A stretch of 64,000 nt of DNA from Pleodorina starrii. Its lineage: Eukaryota > Chlorophyta > Chlorophyceae > Chlamydomonadales > Volvocaceae. The stretch lies in NCBI GenBank assembly GCA_030267565.1, contig BRXU01000041.1:372001-436000 (forward strand), in the 5' to 3' direction. Positions 52,682-64,000 of the stretch are shown piece by piece. The position numbers and the translations under genes are program-made. The stretch's first letter is position 1. Each line of letters starts with the position of its first letter. Under the pieces are notes generated by a model that was not told the origin of the DNA, ran no database searches, and worked only from the letters and a program-made list of their open reading frames with translations.

Positions 52682-55600
52682 CTAGCCCACACGCCCACCC
52701 AGCCCCTTGGCCTGCAGGAACTCCGGGCCACGCCGCCCCACCTCGGCCCACATGTGCCGAAAGAGCGCTCGAGCACGCTTACGATACTCAGGCTTCTGCA
52801 TGATGCCCCACAGCGGCGCCGTACCGCCGTACGGCCCGCCGCCGCCGTCATCAACGCCGCCGCCGCCACCGCCGCTGCGGCCGCCACCGCTGCTGTTGTT
52901 GTTGTTGTTGACACCGCCACCTTCGCTGATGCCGACGCCGCTGCCGCCACGGCCGTCACCGCCGCTGCCACCTCTGCTGGGGAGCTCCCTCTGCCATCTC
53001 CGTCCGGATGCACCCACCGTCCTAAGCGGGTTGATGCTGCTGCGGCCGCTGCCCGCGCCAAAGACCGAAAACCCCTCCTCCGCTCCCGCTCCCGCTTCCT
53101 CAGCCTCCTCCTCTTCCTCTTCCTCTTCACGGGGTGAACGGCCCCACTGCCGGCTAGCCGCGCCGCCGCCGCCGCCGCCGCCGCTCCCACCGGCGGCGGC
53201 GATTGACTCCATAAGCGCGGTCAGGCCCCACATCGCGGGGTCGTCCAGAAAGGCTTCAGCGTCGCCCAGCAGGTAGCCGGTGCCCGAATACATTCCGCCA
53301 CCGCCGCCGCCACCGCCGCCGCCACCGCCGCCGCCACCGCCACCGCCACCGCCACCGCCACCGCCACCGCCACCGCCACCGCCACCGCCGCCGCCGCCGC
53401 CACCGCCACCGCCACCGCCACCGCCGCCGCCACCGCCGCCGCCTGCTTTGCCGCCATCGGGCGCTCGAGGGGTCCCATCCGCGGGGGCAGCGATGTTTAC
53501 TGCTGCGCGCCCAACGTCCGCACCACCAGCCGCCGCCGCAGCAGCCGCCGCAGCAGCCGCAGCAGCCGTCGCAGGCGGCGAGGAGTCGTCTTCCGACATT
53601 CGAAGTGAGGAGGACCCACTGCTGGCAGCGGCCGCAGTGCCGGGACCAGGACCACGCTCGGCGGGACCGGCCCCCCCTGGAGTTGGAGTTGGACTTGGTA
53701 ACAAGTGTGGTGCCGTCGGTGTAGCGCCTGCGCCTGCACATGCGCCTGCACATGCGCCTGCACATGCATGCGGGTCGAGGAGCTGTAAGCTGCGGGGTGT
53801 TGATGAGGGTTGGAGAGTTTTTCTTGGAGGTGACGGGGGTCTGGTCGGTTTGGTGGTTATCCTCGGGAGGGGTCGGAGGCTGCCAAGGATACGGTACAGA
53901 AGAAACCATCGCAGAGTGTCGGGGGCGGGGGCGGGCCGGGTCGGGGTCGGGGAGGGGGCGGGGGCGGGGGCGGAGGCGGGGACGGAGGCGGCTCTAACGG
54001 ATGTGAGGACGGGTTGCTCGCAAAGGGCCGAACTGCAATGCAGCGTGCAACCCCATCCCTATCCCAGGTCCAGTCCTGATCACAGCCTCAGTTCCAGTTC
54101 TAGTTCCAGTTCCAGGCAGGTCGCGGGAGGCAGGAGCCAACAGGACACACACACACACACGCACACACACCGTCTCTGCTCCACACATGAACTAACGCCA
54201 ACACCCCAACACCCTAACACCCCAACACCCTAAGCGCACCCCACTCACCCCATTTGTCGCCCTGCGAGTCACTGCCGCCGCCGCCGCCGCCGCCATCACC
54301 GCCGCCACCACGCTCCAGCCCCTCCGCCGCGCCTCCACGCGCCTCACCGCCTCCACCGTTCGGCTGCTGCATCGACACCGCCCTCGCTCCCGCACCCGGC
54401 CCCGCTCCCTCCTCCTTCTCCTCCCCCTCCTCCCCCTCCTCCCCCGTAAGCGGCCCCAGCGGCTGGCTCCAACAGCCCCGCCGCTGCGTAATAGCCGCCA
54501 GGAAGGGGTGATCACTGCGGTCCGGCAAGTCCCACATGTACGGCAGCAGTACGAGAGGCGCCACCATCCGCTCCACCGCCCCCACCTTGATGCTCCAGCT
54601 GCTTCGGAAGCACAGGCCGCGGCAGGTCTGGCGGTCGAAGAACGCTCCGGCGCGGGAGGAAGCCAGCCACGCCGCAAACAGCGCGTGGCCGCCGGCGCGC
54701 GGGTGCGGCTGCCTCTTGAGGGTGGAGGGGAAGGACGTCAGGCCGCCCCGCATAAAGGCGCCGCGCGGGCTGTCACGCTGGCTGGGAGCCAGCAGCAATT
54801 GCGTCGGCAGTTGGAAATGCTGCGAAGGCCGGTGCCCAGGACCAGGGCCGCCGCCAGGGCCCGCCTCGCCGCCGGCGCCCTCCGCCTCCGCCTCCGCGGC
54901 GGTGACGGCGGAGGGGACCTCATCGAAGGCCCGCAGCGCAAAGGCCAGCGGGCTGGCGGGTCCGGTTAGAGGGTGGCGCTCGGAGGGACGCATCCAGGCC
55001 GTGTCGGGACAGTCGTATGGCTCGCCTGAGCTCCTCGGGTGGTTGTGGTGGTTGTGTGTGGGGTGTGCGTGGTGAAGAAAAGATGGGCCAAAAGCAAGGG
55101 GGGAAGCGCAGTGCAGGGAGTAACGTTCCCGGTGGGGGGTAAAAAGTGATACCGCAGCGGAGACGGAGGGGGAGGGGGGGGGAGGGGGAGGGGGAGCAGA
55201 GAAGGGGGTGCGCGGACTGCGTGGTGGCGTTACGTGGGCCAGCACGGCGCAATGTGGGCGCTCAGGTGCGGTCATCACCATCATCATAATAATCATCATG
55301 ATAATCACCATAATCACCATAATCATCATAATCATCATAATAATCATGGCCCCCATCCAGATTCCAAAAAGAGCGCTCACTCACTAGGGGAGCTGACCAC
55401 GAGGGTGTGTGTGTGAGTGTGTGTACTGGGTGCTGCTACTGGGTGCTCCTACTGGGTGCTGCTGCTACAAAACTCACACTCGCACACGTGACAAAAAAGC
55501 AGCTCTTGTGGGGCCTCCTTGTGGCGCACCCATCCCCCCTCCCGTTACCCACCAAACATCTGCTCGTACAGCCGTGCCGTACTGTTGTACGCCACCCGCA

Positions 55601-58507
55601 GCGGCGCACCCTCCAGGTCCAGGTATATGGGGCGGCGGGGCGACGGCGAGGCGCCCCCGTCGGCCGCCGTCAGCCCCACCAGCCCCCCCCCCTTGGCCGC
55701 CGCCGCATAGTCCCCGCTGAGCCCCACGTGGGTGTGCCACATGAGGGCGATGTCGGCAGCGGGCACCAGCGTCAGGGCGGGGTGGGCAGCCAACAAGTCC
55801 AGGAAGCGGCCGTATCTGGAGTGGGGAGTGGGACCGTGGGAAATAGAAACAAAGGCGCGTGAAGCGGGTCGAAGAAATTTGAAAGCCCCGGAAAGCTGGG
55901 GCGAGGAGTGCATTCTTTGCCACCACCCACTGCCTACCGAGATTCACGCCGCTGGCCCCTCCCGCTCGCCCCGCCGCTGGCCCCATCCCCTCGCCCCGCC
56001 GCTGGCCCCATCCCGCTCGCTCCGCCGCTGGCCCCATCCCCTCGCCCCGCCGCTGGCCCCATCCCGCTCGCCCCGCCGCTGGCCCCATCCCCTCGCCCCG
56101 CCGCTGGCCCCTCCCGCTCGCCCCGCCGCTGGCCCCATCCCCTCGCCCCGCCGCTGGCCCCTCCCGCTCGCCCCGCCGCTGGCCCAATCCCCTCGCCCCG
56201 CCGCTGGCCCCATCCCGCTCGCCCCGCCGCTGGCTCCATCCCGCTCGCCCCGCCGCTGGCCCCATCCCGCTCGCCCCGCCGCTGGCCCCATCCCGCTCGC
56301 CCCGCCGCTGGCCCCATCCCGCTCGCCCCGCCACTGGCCCCATCCCCTCGCTCGCCCTCTCGCCCACCTGTCCCGGGCCCGATTCAGAAACTGGGCGTCC
56401 AGGAAGTGGGGCCGCAGCCACGAGCGCAGCATAGACGCAAAGCGGGGCATGGAAGCGGCCTGGGTGGGAGGCGGGGGGGCGGGCATTGCGGGGAGGAGGG
56501 AAGGCGGATCAGCGGCGACAACAGGGGTGCCACAGAACATTCTGGAGGGCAGGGTGCGCGATAGGCTGTCATGCTGACAGCAGGCGAACGAAGACATCGA
56601 TCAAAAACAGTTACGAGGAGAACCCGGAGTACTCGGAAGAATCAGGGTCGTTTTCAGTCCAAAGAAGCCAAGAAGAAAGGCTTAACGACTACTGGCCAAA
56701 TTAGTAAAGTGCCGTGCAGAAACGTGCCGTAGTAAACGGGCTTGTGAGAAGGGTTGGTGGATTGGCAAGATGGCGCACTGGCAGCGCACTCGCGGCGGGT
56801 CCTGTTGTTCGACTGGAGCACGAACAGACAACAATCAAGCCCCAACGGGGCGAGGCGAGGAGGGGCAGTGAACGGGGGATACCGAGGGGACGGAGTTGCG
56901 TTGGGTGTCGGTGACAGAAGGGCAGGACGGACGATTCGAGGGCACGGACTGGGTTTCTGGTGTTTGGTGTTTGGGAGCTGCCTGGTCGCCAATCAATGAT
57001 ACTGGTGGGACGGAGACTGAATTATGGGACAAAATGATGGGACATGGCGCCCGGAACTAGATGTGGGGTGTTGGCTGTTGGCTGTTGGCTTCCTCGAAGC
57101 CGGAAAGGGGACCGACCGACAAAGGGGGCATCCTGCCAGCCCCTGTCCGCCTCAGTGCGGCAAGTCAGCACTGGGCACTGGGCAGCAGTGCAGCTCACAT
57201 TGCCCTCCCTCGCTCCCCTCACAAACAAAGCACGCCAGGACCACGTCTGCTGTTGTCAGACCCCATGACGTCATGAGGGCTAATTAGTCACAGCGGCCAT
57301 CCCATCCCAACGGCTGGGGGCCTACGGTATGTGGCGTTTAGGGTTTCGTCCACCTGCACGGTCCACAGACAGGCGGTCGGTGTATGTCTATCTGGGGACC
57401 CCACGTGCAATACTGTGGACCCGCCTGCGGCATGCTGAGCCCAGGACCAAGCACAGCACAGCACAGCCCGACCCAATGACGACGGCCCGACCAAAAGATG
57501 AACCCCTCGGCGCGGATCTTAAGTTCTTCACCCGGGTCGGTCAGGGTCCCAGCAGATAGGCGGCGCAAGCGGCACCGTGCCTCGTGTGGTCCCCCGGCAG
57601 GAAGTCCGGCTGTCCGGAAAGCCTTTCGCACTGGGTTTTGGGTGCGAAAGCACCCAAGCCCCCGAACCGTTCCGCTTCTCCAGCCCCCTCCCCCCTGCAG
57701 GGCTGCAGCTCTTCAGTTGGACCCACCAGCACCCACCCACCAGCTGCGAGGCCAGTGTGGGTCGCCAGTCCGTGTGCGTCGCCACCAGGTCATAATCAGA
57801 CCCGGCGGCCGGCGGAGGCCATGCCGGCAGGTTACCGGCAACGGACTTCCATGACACTTCCGTGGCACCCTCCTTGCCGCCACCCTCCTTGCCGCCGCCC
57901 TCCTTGCCGCTGTCTCCGCCGCCGCTACTGCCGCAGCCGCTCTGGCCGTCGCTGCTAAACGCAAAAGCGGCCTCCCGCGGCGGGTGGAAGGCCCGGCCGC
58001 AGCGCCGGTGGGTGACGTTGGCGTAGCTGACAGGAAATTGTCGGTGGACGAACCTGTTGGGGAGCAGGACACAACTGGACTGTGACGAGGTGTGGCGTTT
58101 ACGAAAGCGTGCCTGGTGCTGGTACGCAGTATGAGGCGGCTCACCAGGCGAAAGCGACATCCAGGGGTGGGATGGGACAGCTACCTCCGGTGACGACATG
58201 CTCGCGAAGAACTGTGAGCCAGACGGCTTCATACCGTAACGCTGCTGATGTGGAGTAATAGCCGGCATAGAGACCACCTGCAAGGGGCGCTTATTCCGTT
58301 TTGCGTACCGGTATCGAAACATCTTTCGACGGCTCTGTAGCAGAGTACAGACATGAATGCCATGATACACTGGATTTTTTTACTGTTCATACCTCGCGGG
58401 AATGTGTCTGCAGCAATCAGGAGCCGTAGAACATCAATAGCTGCCGTCGCACTTGGGAGCTCAGGCGTGCCTTCTGCGGCGTCACTTTCGGGCAATTCAG
58501 CGCCCAT
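52682..58507 (-). CDS. Glycine-rich domain protein, GRDP/DUF1399-like
   Basis: Seven exons: 58393-58507, 58145-58277, 57786-58053, 56368-56459, 55553-55815, 54249-55025, 52682-53676. They total 2643 nt with all phases closing, giving 880 aa. ATG at 58507 opens MGAELPES. Two DUF1399 half-repeats are visible. The first is RYEAVWLTVLREHV, then PIPPLDVAFAWFVHRQFPVS and RRCGRAFH; the second is FLNRARDRYGRFLDLLAAHP, then ADIALMWHTHVGL and LYEQMFGEPY. Plant GRDPs have WHCHxLNP in the first unit; here it is WFVHRQFP. A middle region follows (FFDRQTCRGLCFRSSWSIKV), then acidic and very Gly-rich sequence including about 55 consecutive Gly coded by (GGCGGT)n. Plant GRDPs are linked to development and ABA/auxin responses; the role here is unknown. 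Confidence 0.84.
53285..53445 (-). repeat. Coding poly-glycine repeat of the GRDP-like gene
   Basis: (CCGCCA)n on the plus strand, read as an uninterrupted Gly run on the minus strand. The alternative frames (poly-Pro, Val/Ala) are shadows. Confidence 0.92.
55945..56350. repeat. Approximately 24-27-bp minisatellite in a GRDP intron
   Basis: About sixteen copies of GCCCCGCCGCTGGCCCCATC with CCGCTC or CCTC links, all within intron 4 of the GRDP-like gene. Confidence 0.94.
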
Positions 58508-60361
58508 ATTGGCGTACTTCACAACCAACGAGAAATGGAAGCAACCATGTTCTGCAGGCGGCAAAGCCGTCGCGATCAACCTACATTGGCTATACAATGA
58601 AATAAGCAAGCAAATGCACCCAACGTTAAGCCCAAGCAAATGAGGCACACGAGCAAAATGGCTCTCAGAGTGTATCCTTGCGTACGACAAATAGAATCAC
58701 AGAACTTTTAAGTCTGAAGTACTGAAGTAGTACAACAGTCAGAACGCGACGGTATGATACCTTTACAGAGTATTGAATGGTGCAGCCGTGAAGTCAGCGG
58801 CACCGAAGCATGCTGATAACAGGATAGAATGCAGAGAAAGGCAAGGGCTGAAGTATGTCGGAAGCGAGGATCGGAGAGCCGAAACGGAGTCGTCGTACAT
58901 GGGAAAGCGCCATAAGGACGCCAGAGCAGGGCGCACAGCGCTGTGTGCCTGCGAGGGCCCGTACAGACGCATATCAAAGGCGACATGCCTTTAATTTGAA
59001 GGAGCCCATCCTTTACCCGGAAATTGGTCTCAGACTAATTGAAGGGTTAAGCACCAGAGGAGTTGTGATCGCCCTCGACCTGTCCTGCACTGGCGTCCTC
59101 AAGGAGCTTTCCCTTGTTTGACTCCATTTCGTCTCGCCGATCCTTGCTTACGACTCACATACTGCCGCCCTTGCCCTTCTCTGCATTTTCTCCTGTTCTC
59201 AGCGTGCTTCGGTGCCGCTATCGATGCAACGGTACTGCCCCGTTACCGCCCACATGTGTACTGCTGGCCCACATATTGGACCCTTCAATTGGTCTGAGAC
59301 CAATTTCCGGGTACGGAGTTTGGGGAGCCAGCCAAAGCACATACCATGTTTGTGCAGGTATTCAATACATAGCATTTTTGTAGATACTCAGAAGTACGTA
59401 TGAAAGATACATAGCGCAGGCACAGCCCATCACTTTCCATGTACAACTTTTCCGTAAACTTCAGTAACCCGCCGACTTTATTTACGGGGTTCTTAGCAGC
59501 CAGCATATTCGCCATACCCTGTTTCCGCAAGTATAGTTATACAGATCAATATAGGTTATGGTCAGGATAACGTACGAGGAATATGTAGTGCAGGCACAGC
59601 CCTTGTGTACACTTTTCCAATAAAGGGCAGTTCACCGGCTTCATCTCAAAAGGCATGCGTAATGTTGAGCGTATTATTGACGTCTTGATGCTGGGATATA
59701 TAACGCTGCTAGGGGCGAGCGGGTGAAAGCTGTCATAATAGGAACGAACCGGCCCGTACTACCGGTACTTCAGCCTAACGTTTTAGACACTCACGTACGT
59801 ACCGTGCCCAGTGAAGGGATGTGCAGATTGTGGACAGCGAATGCTATTTTGATGTGCTGAGGAGGTTGGGGCCATCACCTTAATGAGCTGGGAAAGGGGT
59901 CGGCGCTGCGTGGGAGAGGGCGCGCGCGCGCGGGACTGCAGGAGGCCCTTATTACTTGTAACCCAAAATAAAGCGGGACTGCCGCAGGCCCTTACTTGTG
60001 TAGATTGCTCGCTTGCAAGCAGGCCAAAAACAACAATTAATCTGGAGCTGCATACGTATGTCTCCCAGACTCCGTATTTTCCGTCGCCACATCCGTACAT
60101 CAATAGTTCTTCTTTCGACGGCCAAGAGTATTTTTAAGCCCGACTCATCGCAGCCTTTTCAGTCATTTACAAACTTGTGGCTTTGATAGCCTATATCCAC
60201 CGTCGCACGTCCGCATGCATGTTTGGTGGTGAAACGACTCATCATCTGGGAATCAGAGAAATTGGTGCTCGTCGCCTACCTGACAACAGTTCGGGAGCAG
60301 CAAACATCAGGCACGCAGCAGAGCAAAATAACTCAGTTGCTTGACAACGTGGCGTACAAAA
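58508..60361. other. Divergent spacer between the GRDP-like and pherophorin genes
   Basis: 1.85 kb with both promoters expected. It contains the MITE at 59016-59311. The 88-codon ATG frame at 58855-59121 runs into that MITE and has no recognisable motif, so I do not call it a gene. Confidence 0.5.
59016..59311. mobile_element. Short MITE-like element with 32-bp inverted ends and TA flanks
   Basis: 59016-59047 (CCCGGAAATTGGTCTCAGAC...) is the reverse complement of 59280-59311 with one mismatch. TA precedes the left end (59014-59015) and follows the right end (59312-59313), as for Tc1/mariner-type MITEs. The 296-bp body is non-coding. Confidence 0.75.
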
Positions 60362-63321
60362 ATGTGTGCCAAGGGCGGCTACCCGCCGCGCGCCACTGCT
60401 TGTAACGTATTGCTGATGATGCTGACAGTCCCGGTGCTCCTGGAGTCGCTTTCTCTGGCCGCACCCTGCCAGTACCGTCTCTACAACTCGGATGGAGTAC
60501 CTGTGCGGGAGCTTGTCTTGAATGGGGTGGACGAGTACTTATACTTGGGAAGCTTCGCCAACATGTCAAGGCTGCTCGTGGACGTGACCTACCCCAATGG
60601 CACCTTCACAAATACAGAACCATCATGGTATTGGCAAGCAGGACCCGCCGGAAGTGATGCCAATTTGCGTTTTTTTACCGAGGATGAGTTTGCCTCCACC
60701 TTTCCTAATGGTAGTTGCACTATCGCTGGAAACGTTGTTAGAGGTAGGTTTACAGTTGCCAGCAATGAAGTATCCGTCAGCGCGATCTCTAACTGGATCA
60801 GTAGGATGCCGACCATTGACTGCTCCTCGGTGACACGGCTAGTCCTCATGGGCGCCATTATTACTACTATCGGTGGCTATGACGGTTACTTCTGGGCATT
60901 TGGTACGGTGGCTCAGTATAAAGACCCATGTGATCCAATTCAACAACATTATCCATATGGCTATGTCAGGTTCGGGGTCGACTGCTGCCCCTATCCGCCC
61001 AGCCCGCCCAGCACGCCCAGCCCACCCAACCCGCCCAACCCACCCAACCCGCCCAACCCACCCAACCCGCCTTCACCACCCCTGCCACCATCACCACAGC
61101 CACCCTCCCCATTGCCACCCAGCCCGCCCAGCCCTTCACCACCCGTGCCACCGTCTCCACAGCCACCCTCCCCGTTACCACCCAGCCCACCCAGCCCTCC
61201 ACCACCCCTGCCACCGTCTCCACAGCCACCCTCCCCGTTACCACCCAACCCGCCCAACCCGCCTTCACCACCCCTGCCACCATCACCACAGCCACCCTCC
61301 CCATTGCCACCCAGCCCGCCCAGCCCTCCACCACCCCTGCCACCGTCTCCACAGCCACCCTCCCCGTTGCCACCCAGCCCACCCAGCCCTCCACCACCCC
61401 TGCCACCGTCTCCACAGCCACCCTCCCCGTTACCACCCAGCCCCCCCCCCCCACCCCCACCCCTGCCACCATCACCACAGCCACCCTCCCCGTTTCCACC
61501 CAACCCTCCGTCTCCTCTCCCACCGTCCCCAATACCCCCGTCCCCACAACCCCCTCCATCACCACCTCCCCCTAAACCACCGAGCCCACCTTCGCCACCA
61601 CCACCCAGGCCACCGTTACCTCCGCCTCCACCCCCACCCCCACCGCCATATCTTACGGCCATCCCACCATCCCCTCCACCCAAGCCATCTTACAATCCCT
61701 CGCCCTCTCCCCCCTTTGCCACATCACCACTTCCACCTTCTCCTCAACCCCCACTACCACAGCCCTCACCCCCACTTCATCCTTCCCCTTCCCCATTTCC
61801 TCCTGCGCCTCCCCCACCACAGCCTCGACCTGTTCCTCCAGTGCCTCCCCCGCCTTCCCCTTCTCCACCTTCACCAAACCCACCTTTCCCATCCTCACCC
61901 TCACCGCCGCCGCCACGTCCTCCGTCTCCATCCCCACCTTCACCACCATCCCCTCCATCCCCAACCCCACCACCACCGCCGCGCCCTCCATCTCCAACCC
62001 CACCGCCGCCGCCGCCGCGCCCTCCGTCCCCATCTCCACCTCCACCACCACGCCCTTCGTCCCCATCTCCACCTCCTCCACAGCGTCCTTCGCCCCCCCC
62101 ACCACCTTCGTCGCCGCCCCCCACGCCACCACCCCCAAGACCCTTCCGTGCACCACCCAAGTCCCCCCGGGTACCCAGCAATGATGCGCTGGTCAGGAGC
62201 TTCCCCTTCTCCTCCTGTGACACGCGAGATGTCGCTCTGACCCCGTACCGTATGTCCTCACCGGTCGGCCCCTTCAACTCGACTTCCTCCAAAGCCACGT
62301 ACTGCTTTCGGATCGCTGCTGTGGAGGCGGCAGACAACGCCAGCCCGTGTGCATCCATCGTAATAAACAAGATCGAGCTTATCGTCAGTAAGTGAAGACA
62401 TAGCCGGGTCGTACGTCCATTACGAGGAGTGTTCGCAGGGTGCTGTGATATCCGTGGATCGATGGGAGACGTACGGTACCGTCTGGGGACCGGTCCCTTT
62501 GAGTTCTAAACCTGATTCGTTTTGTTTGGGCAGGTGGTCGCCATTTGCACCATACCAGCCATTTGCAGTTTGATGCAACGATTGGTTGGATGCGTGCCCG
62601 CTTCTCTTGAAATAATAATAATAACATTATTACGCCGGGCAAAAACCCTGCCCGCTTCATCACTTGTAGCAAGCGCATACACAGATGCAACTACTTGAGG
62701 CAGGTCTGACTGCACGGCCGCTGTGGCGGTATGGCACCGAGCTAGCCCATACAACACACCAAGCACTGTTTCTGCAATAATAATTACCATCAGCAGCAGT
62801 AATAATTATGACGGTCCAGATGAATGCCGCATGGGCATGCATGCATGGGTCCCAGCCAGCCTATTTTTGCAGGCCCCCTTGGCCAACCAAGGTCCCGGGC
62901 CGCCTCTTCTCCCACTCCCTAGGGGCCCGCTCGTTCATTTTCATTTGCTTCTTACACGGCCTCACACTCTCTCTCCATCCCCGAACCCTTTTCTGTGTCG
63001 TACGTGATCACAGACCGCGCCTGTGCGGAGGAGAGTCCCAAGGCTGCTCGTCTGGTCACCATCAACGGGGTGACCGTGTACCCCTTTTACAGCCTCAAGA
63101 CATGGCGTGGCGAGACGTATGGACTCATGGGGATTAGCAAGCTGGCCGACACGTTTCCGCTCACCCCCACCGGCGGTCTGACAATGTGCATGGAAATGGC
63201 CCGCCAGAGCACGTGTGCAGCACCGGAGCGGCTGTGCTACGGCAATAGCTGCGTTTACTCGCTCATTAACACGGACTTCAGCTGTTGTCCGGTCAGTCAG
63301 GTGCCGGATGCTACTGCTTGA
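60362..63321 (+). CDS. Pherophorin-type hydroxyproline-rich extracellular matrix protein
   Basis: Two exons, 60362-62387 and 63014-63321, joined in phase 1 (donor GTAAGT); 777 aa. The ATG at 60362 opens a signal peptide (hydrophobic core [17 protein letters not shown]). Residues 34-211 form an N-terminal domain with N-glycosylation sites (NMS, NGT, NGS) that does not show the usual pherophorin A-domain start. About 211-607 is a proline-rich rod ([18 protein letters not shown] repeats). The C-terminal 165 residues are a clear pherophorin domain: [56 protein letters not shown] and CCP. Pherophorins cross-link into the volvocine matrix, and their expression is often wound- or sex-inducer-responsive. 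Nothing here shows the regulation of this copy. Confidence 0.9.
62388..63013 (+). other. Intron of the pherophorin gene
   Basis: 626 bp between GTAAGT and a GATCACAG acceptor, splitting the C-terminal pherophorin domain at ...IELIV/NRAC. It includes several AATAATAAT runs but no other feature. Confidence 0.8.
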
Positions 63322-64000
63322 TGCAGGGAGTAACGCTTGCATGCAGACGTTGTTGATGCATTGCATGCAAGATATGCGTTAGTTAGGTGCATGGGACTGA
63401 TTGTTAGTTGAACGAAACCCGGCCCCCCAGTAATAGATCAATCGATCAGATAGAACGCAATGGAGTGAAGCCAGCGTTCAGTACATACATTTTCTCTGGT
63501 GATGCTTTATGCCATATGTCGTGCAGCTTCTTGTCATTGCTCTTTCCTGTCAGCAAAGCAGTCGTGTGTGAGTAGTAGCAGTACGCACGTAGCAGGATGC
63601 ACGCACACGCACGAGTATGTTCTTTTTGGGCGGGGCCCCAGCGCGAAGTGCCCAGGGGGCCCCGCCCTGTAGCATTGCCCATGTCCGTGTGTGTGCGTGT
63701 GCTGCAAACTCTAGCTACCTATTACCAAGACGTATGTAGTTGTATCGCTCGAGTCAGCAATCAAGCGGGCCAAGGTCAACGGTGACGTTTGGTCGTTTCT
63801 TAAGCCGGCTCGCAAATACTGCAACACCGACGCCGCCAGCGGCAAAGGCCGAAGGTGGCTTTGTACCAGATATCGCGGTGGATAAGATTGCGCGCTTTCG
63901 TTGTGTTTTTTGGGGGGGCGACCGTAAGTCGTCTAAGTCTGAGTATGAGCAGGTCCAGCAGCTGGCATGCGTATGGAGGGGGTTGGCGACAGGAGTACGT
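63322..64000. other. 3' flank of the pherophorin gene and right-edge repeat
   Basis: No gene seen. The second half is occupied by an inverted copy of the dispersed repeat found at 36 kb. Confidence 0.6.
63627..64000 (-). repeat. Dispersed repeat with GC palindrome, copy 3, inverted
   Basis: 63627-63673 is the reverse complement of the 36181-36230 palindrome, and about 63868-64000 is the reverse complement of 36010-36142. The two blocks are about 190 bp apart here and about 40 bp apart in copy 2. The repeat runs off the window. Confidence 0.85.

Noticed and set aside
58855..59121. 88-aa ATG frame
   Set aside because: Its 3' part lies inside the MITE and there is no recognisable motif.

Overview
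The window looks like nuclear DNA of a volvocine (chlamydomonadalean) green alga. The evidence is gene content: gametolysin-type (M11) genes rich in introns, an extensin-like proline-rich domain, a pherophorin, an F-box-like/ankyrin protein of volvocine style, short GT-AG exons with GTAAGT/GTACGT donors, and very many micro- and minisatellites. I see no rRNA, tRNA or CRISPR. Exon boundaries were found by reading both strands and checking that splice phases close; no transcript data were used.

Left half (1-25675, minus strand): two tandem paralogous genes for secreted gametolysin-like proteins. Gene A (7072 down to the left edge) is cut by the window after 11 exons. Gene B (25675-10108) is complete: 13 exons whose phases all close to one 1642-aa frame. 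It has a signal peptide, an N-terminal region, an M11 domain, a module ending in a MopE-like Cys/Asp motif, and a proline-rich tail of about 920 residues. Both M11 domains have lost zinc ligands (KELGHNIGLPQ in A, RQLGHNIGLSQ in B, against HExxHxxGxxH), so both look like pseudoproteases, and B looks recast as a cell-wall protein. A 2.86-kb element with 795-bp direct repeats, CACTA-like ends and a 3-bp target duplication sits in intron 6 of gene B.

Middle (25.7-47.8 kb): an uncharacterised plus-strand gene (28.7-32.3 kb) with a tandemly duplicated two-exon module; a 470-bp (ATT)n tract; a minus-strand organellar ribosomal protein uL22; a divergently placed plus-strand C1D/Rrp47-like exosome cofactor; and a 1.9-kb terminal-inverted-repeat transposon with a clean internal exon-like segment.

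Right part (47.8-64 kb): a minus-strand F-box-like/ankyrin protein (621 aa), a minus-strand GRDP/DUF1399-like protein (880 aa, seven exons) and a plus-strand pherophorin (777 aa). The right end carries an inverted copy of a repeat also present at 36.0 kb.

Three genes (A, B and the pherophorin) point to the extracellular matrix. uL22, C1D, GRDP and the ankyrin protein are unrelated housekeeping or regulatory genes, and nothing suggests co-regulation beyond the close divergent uL22/C1D pair.
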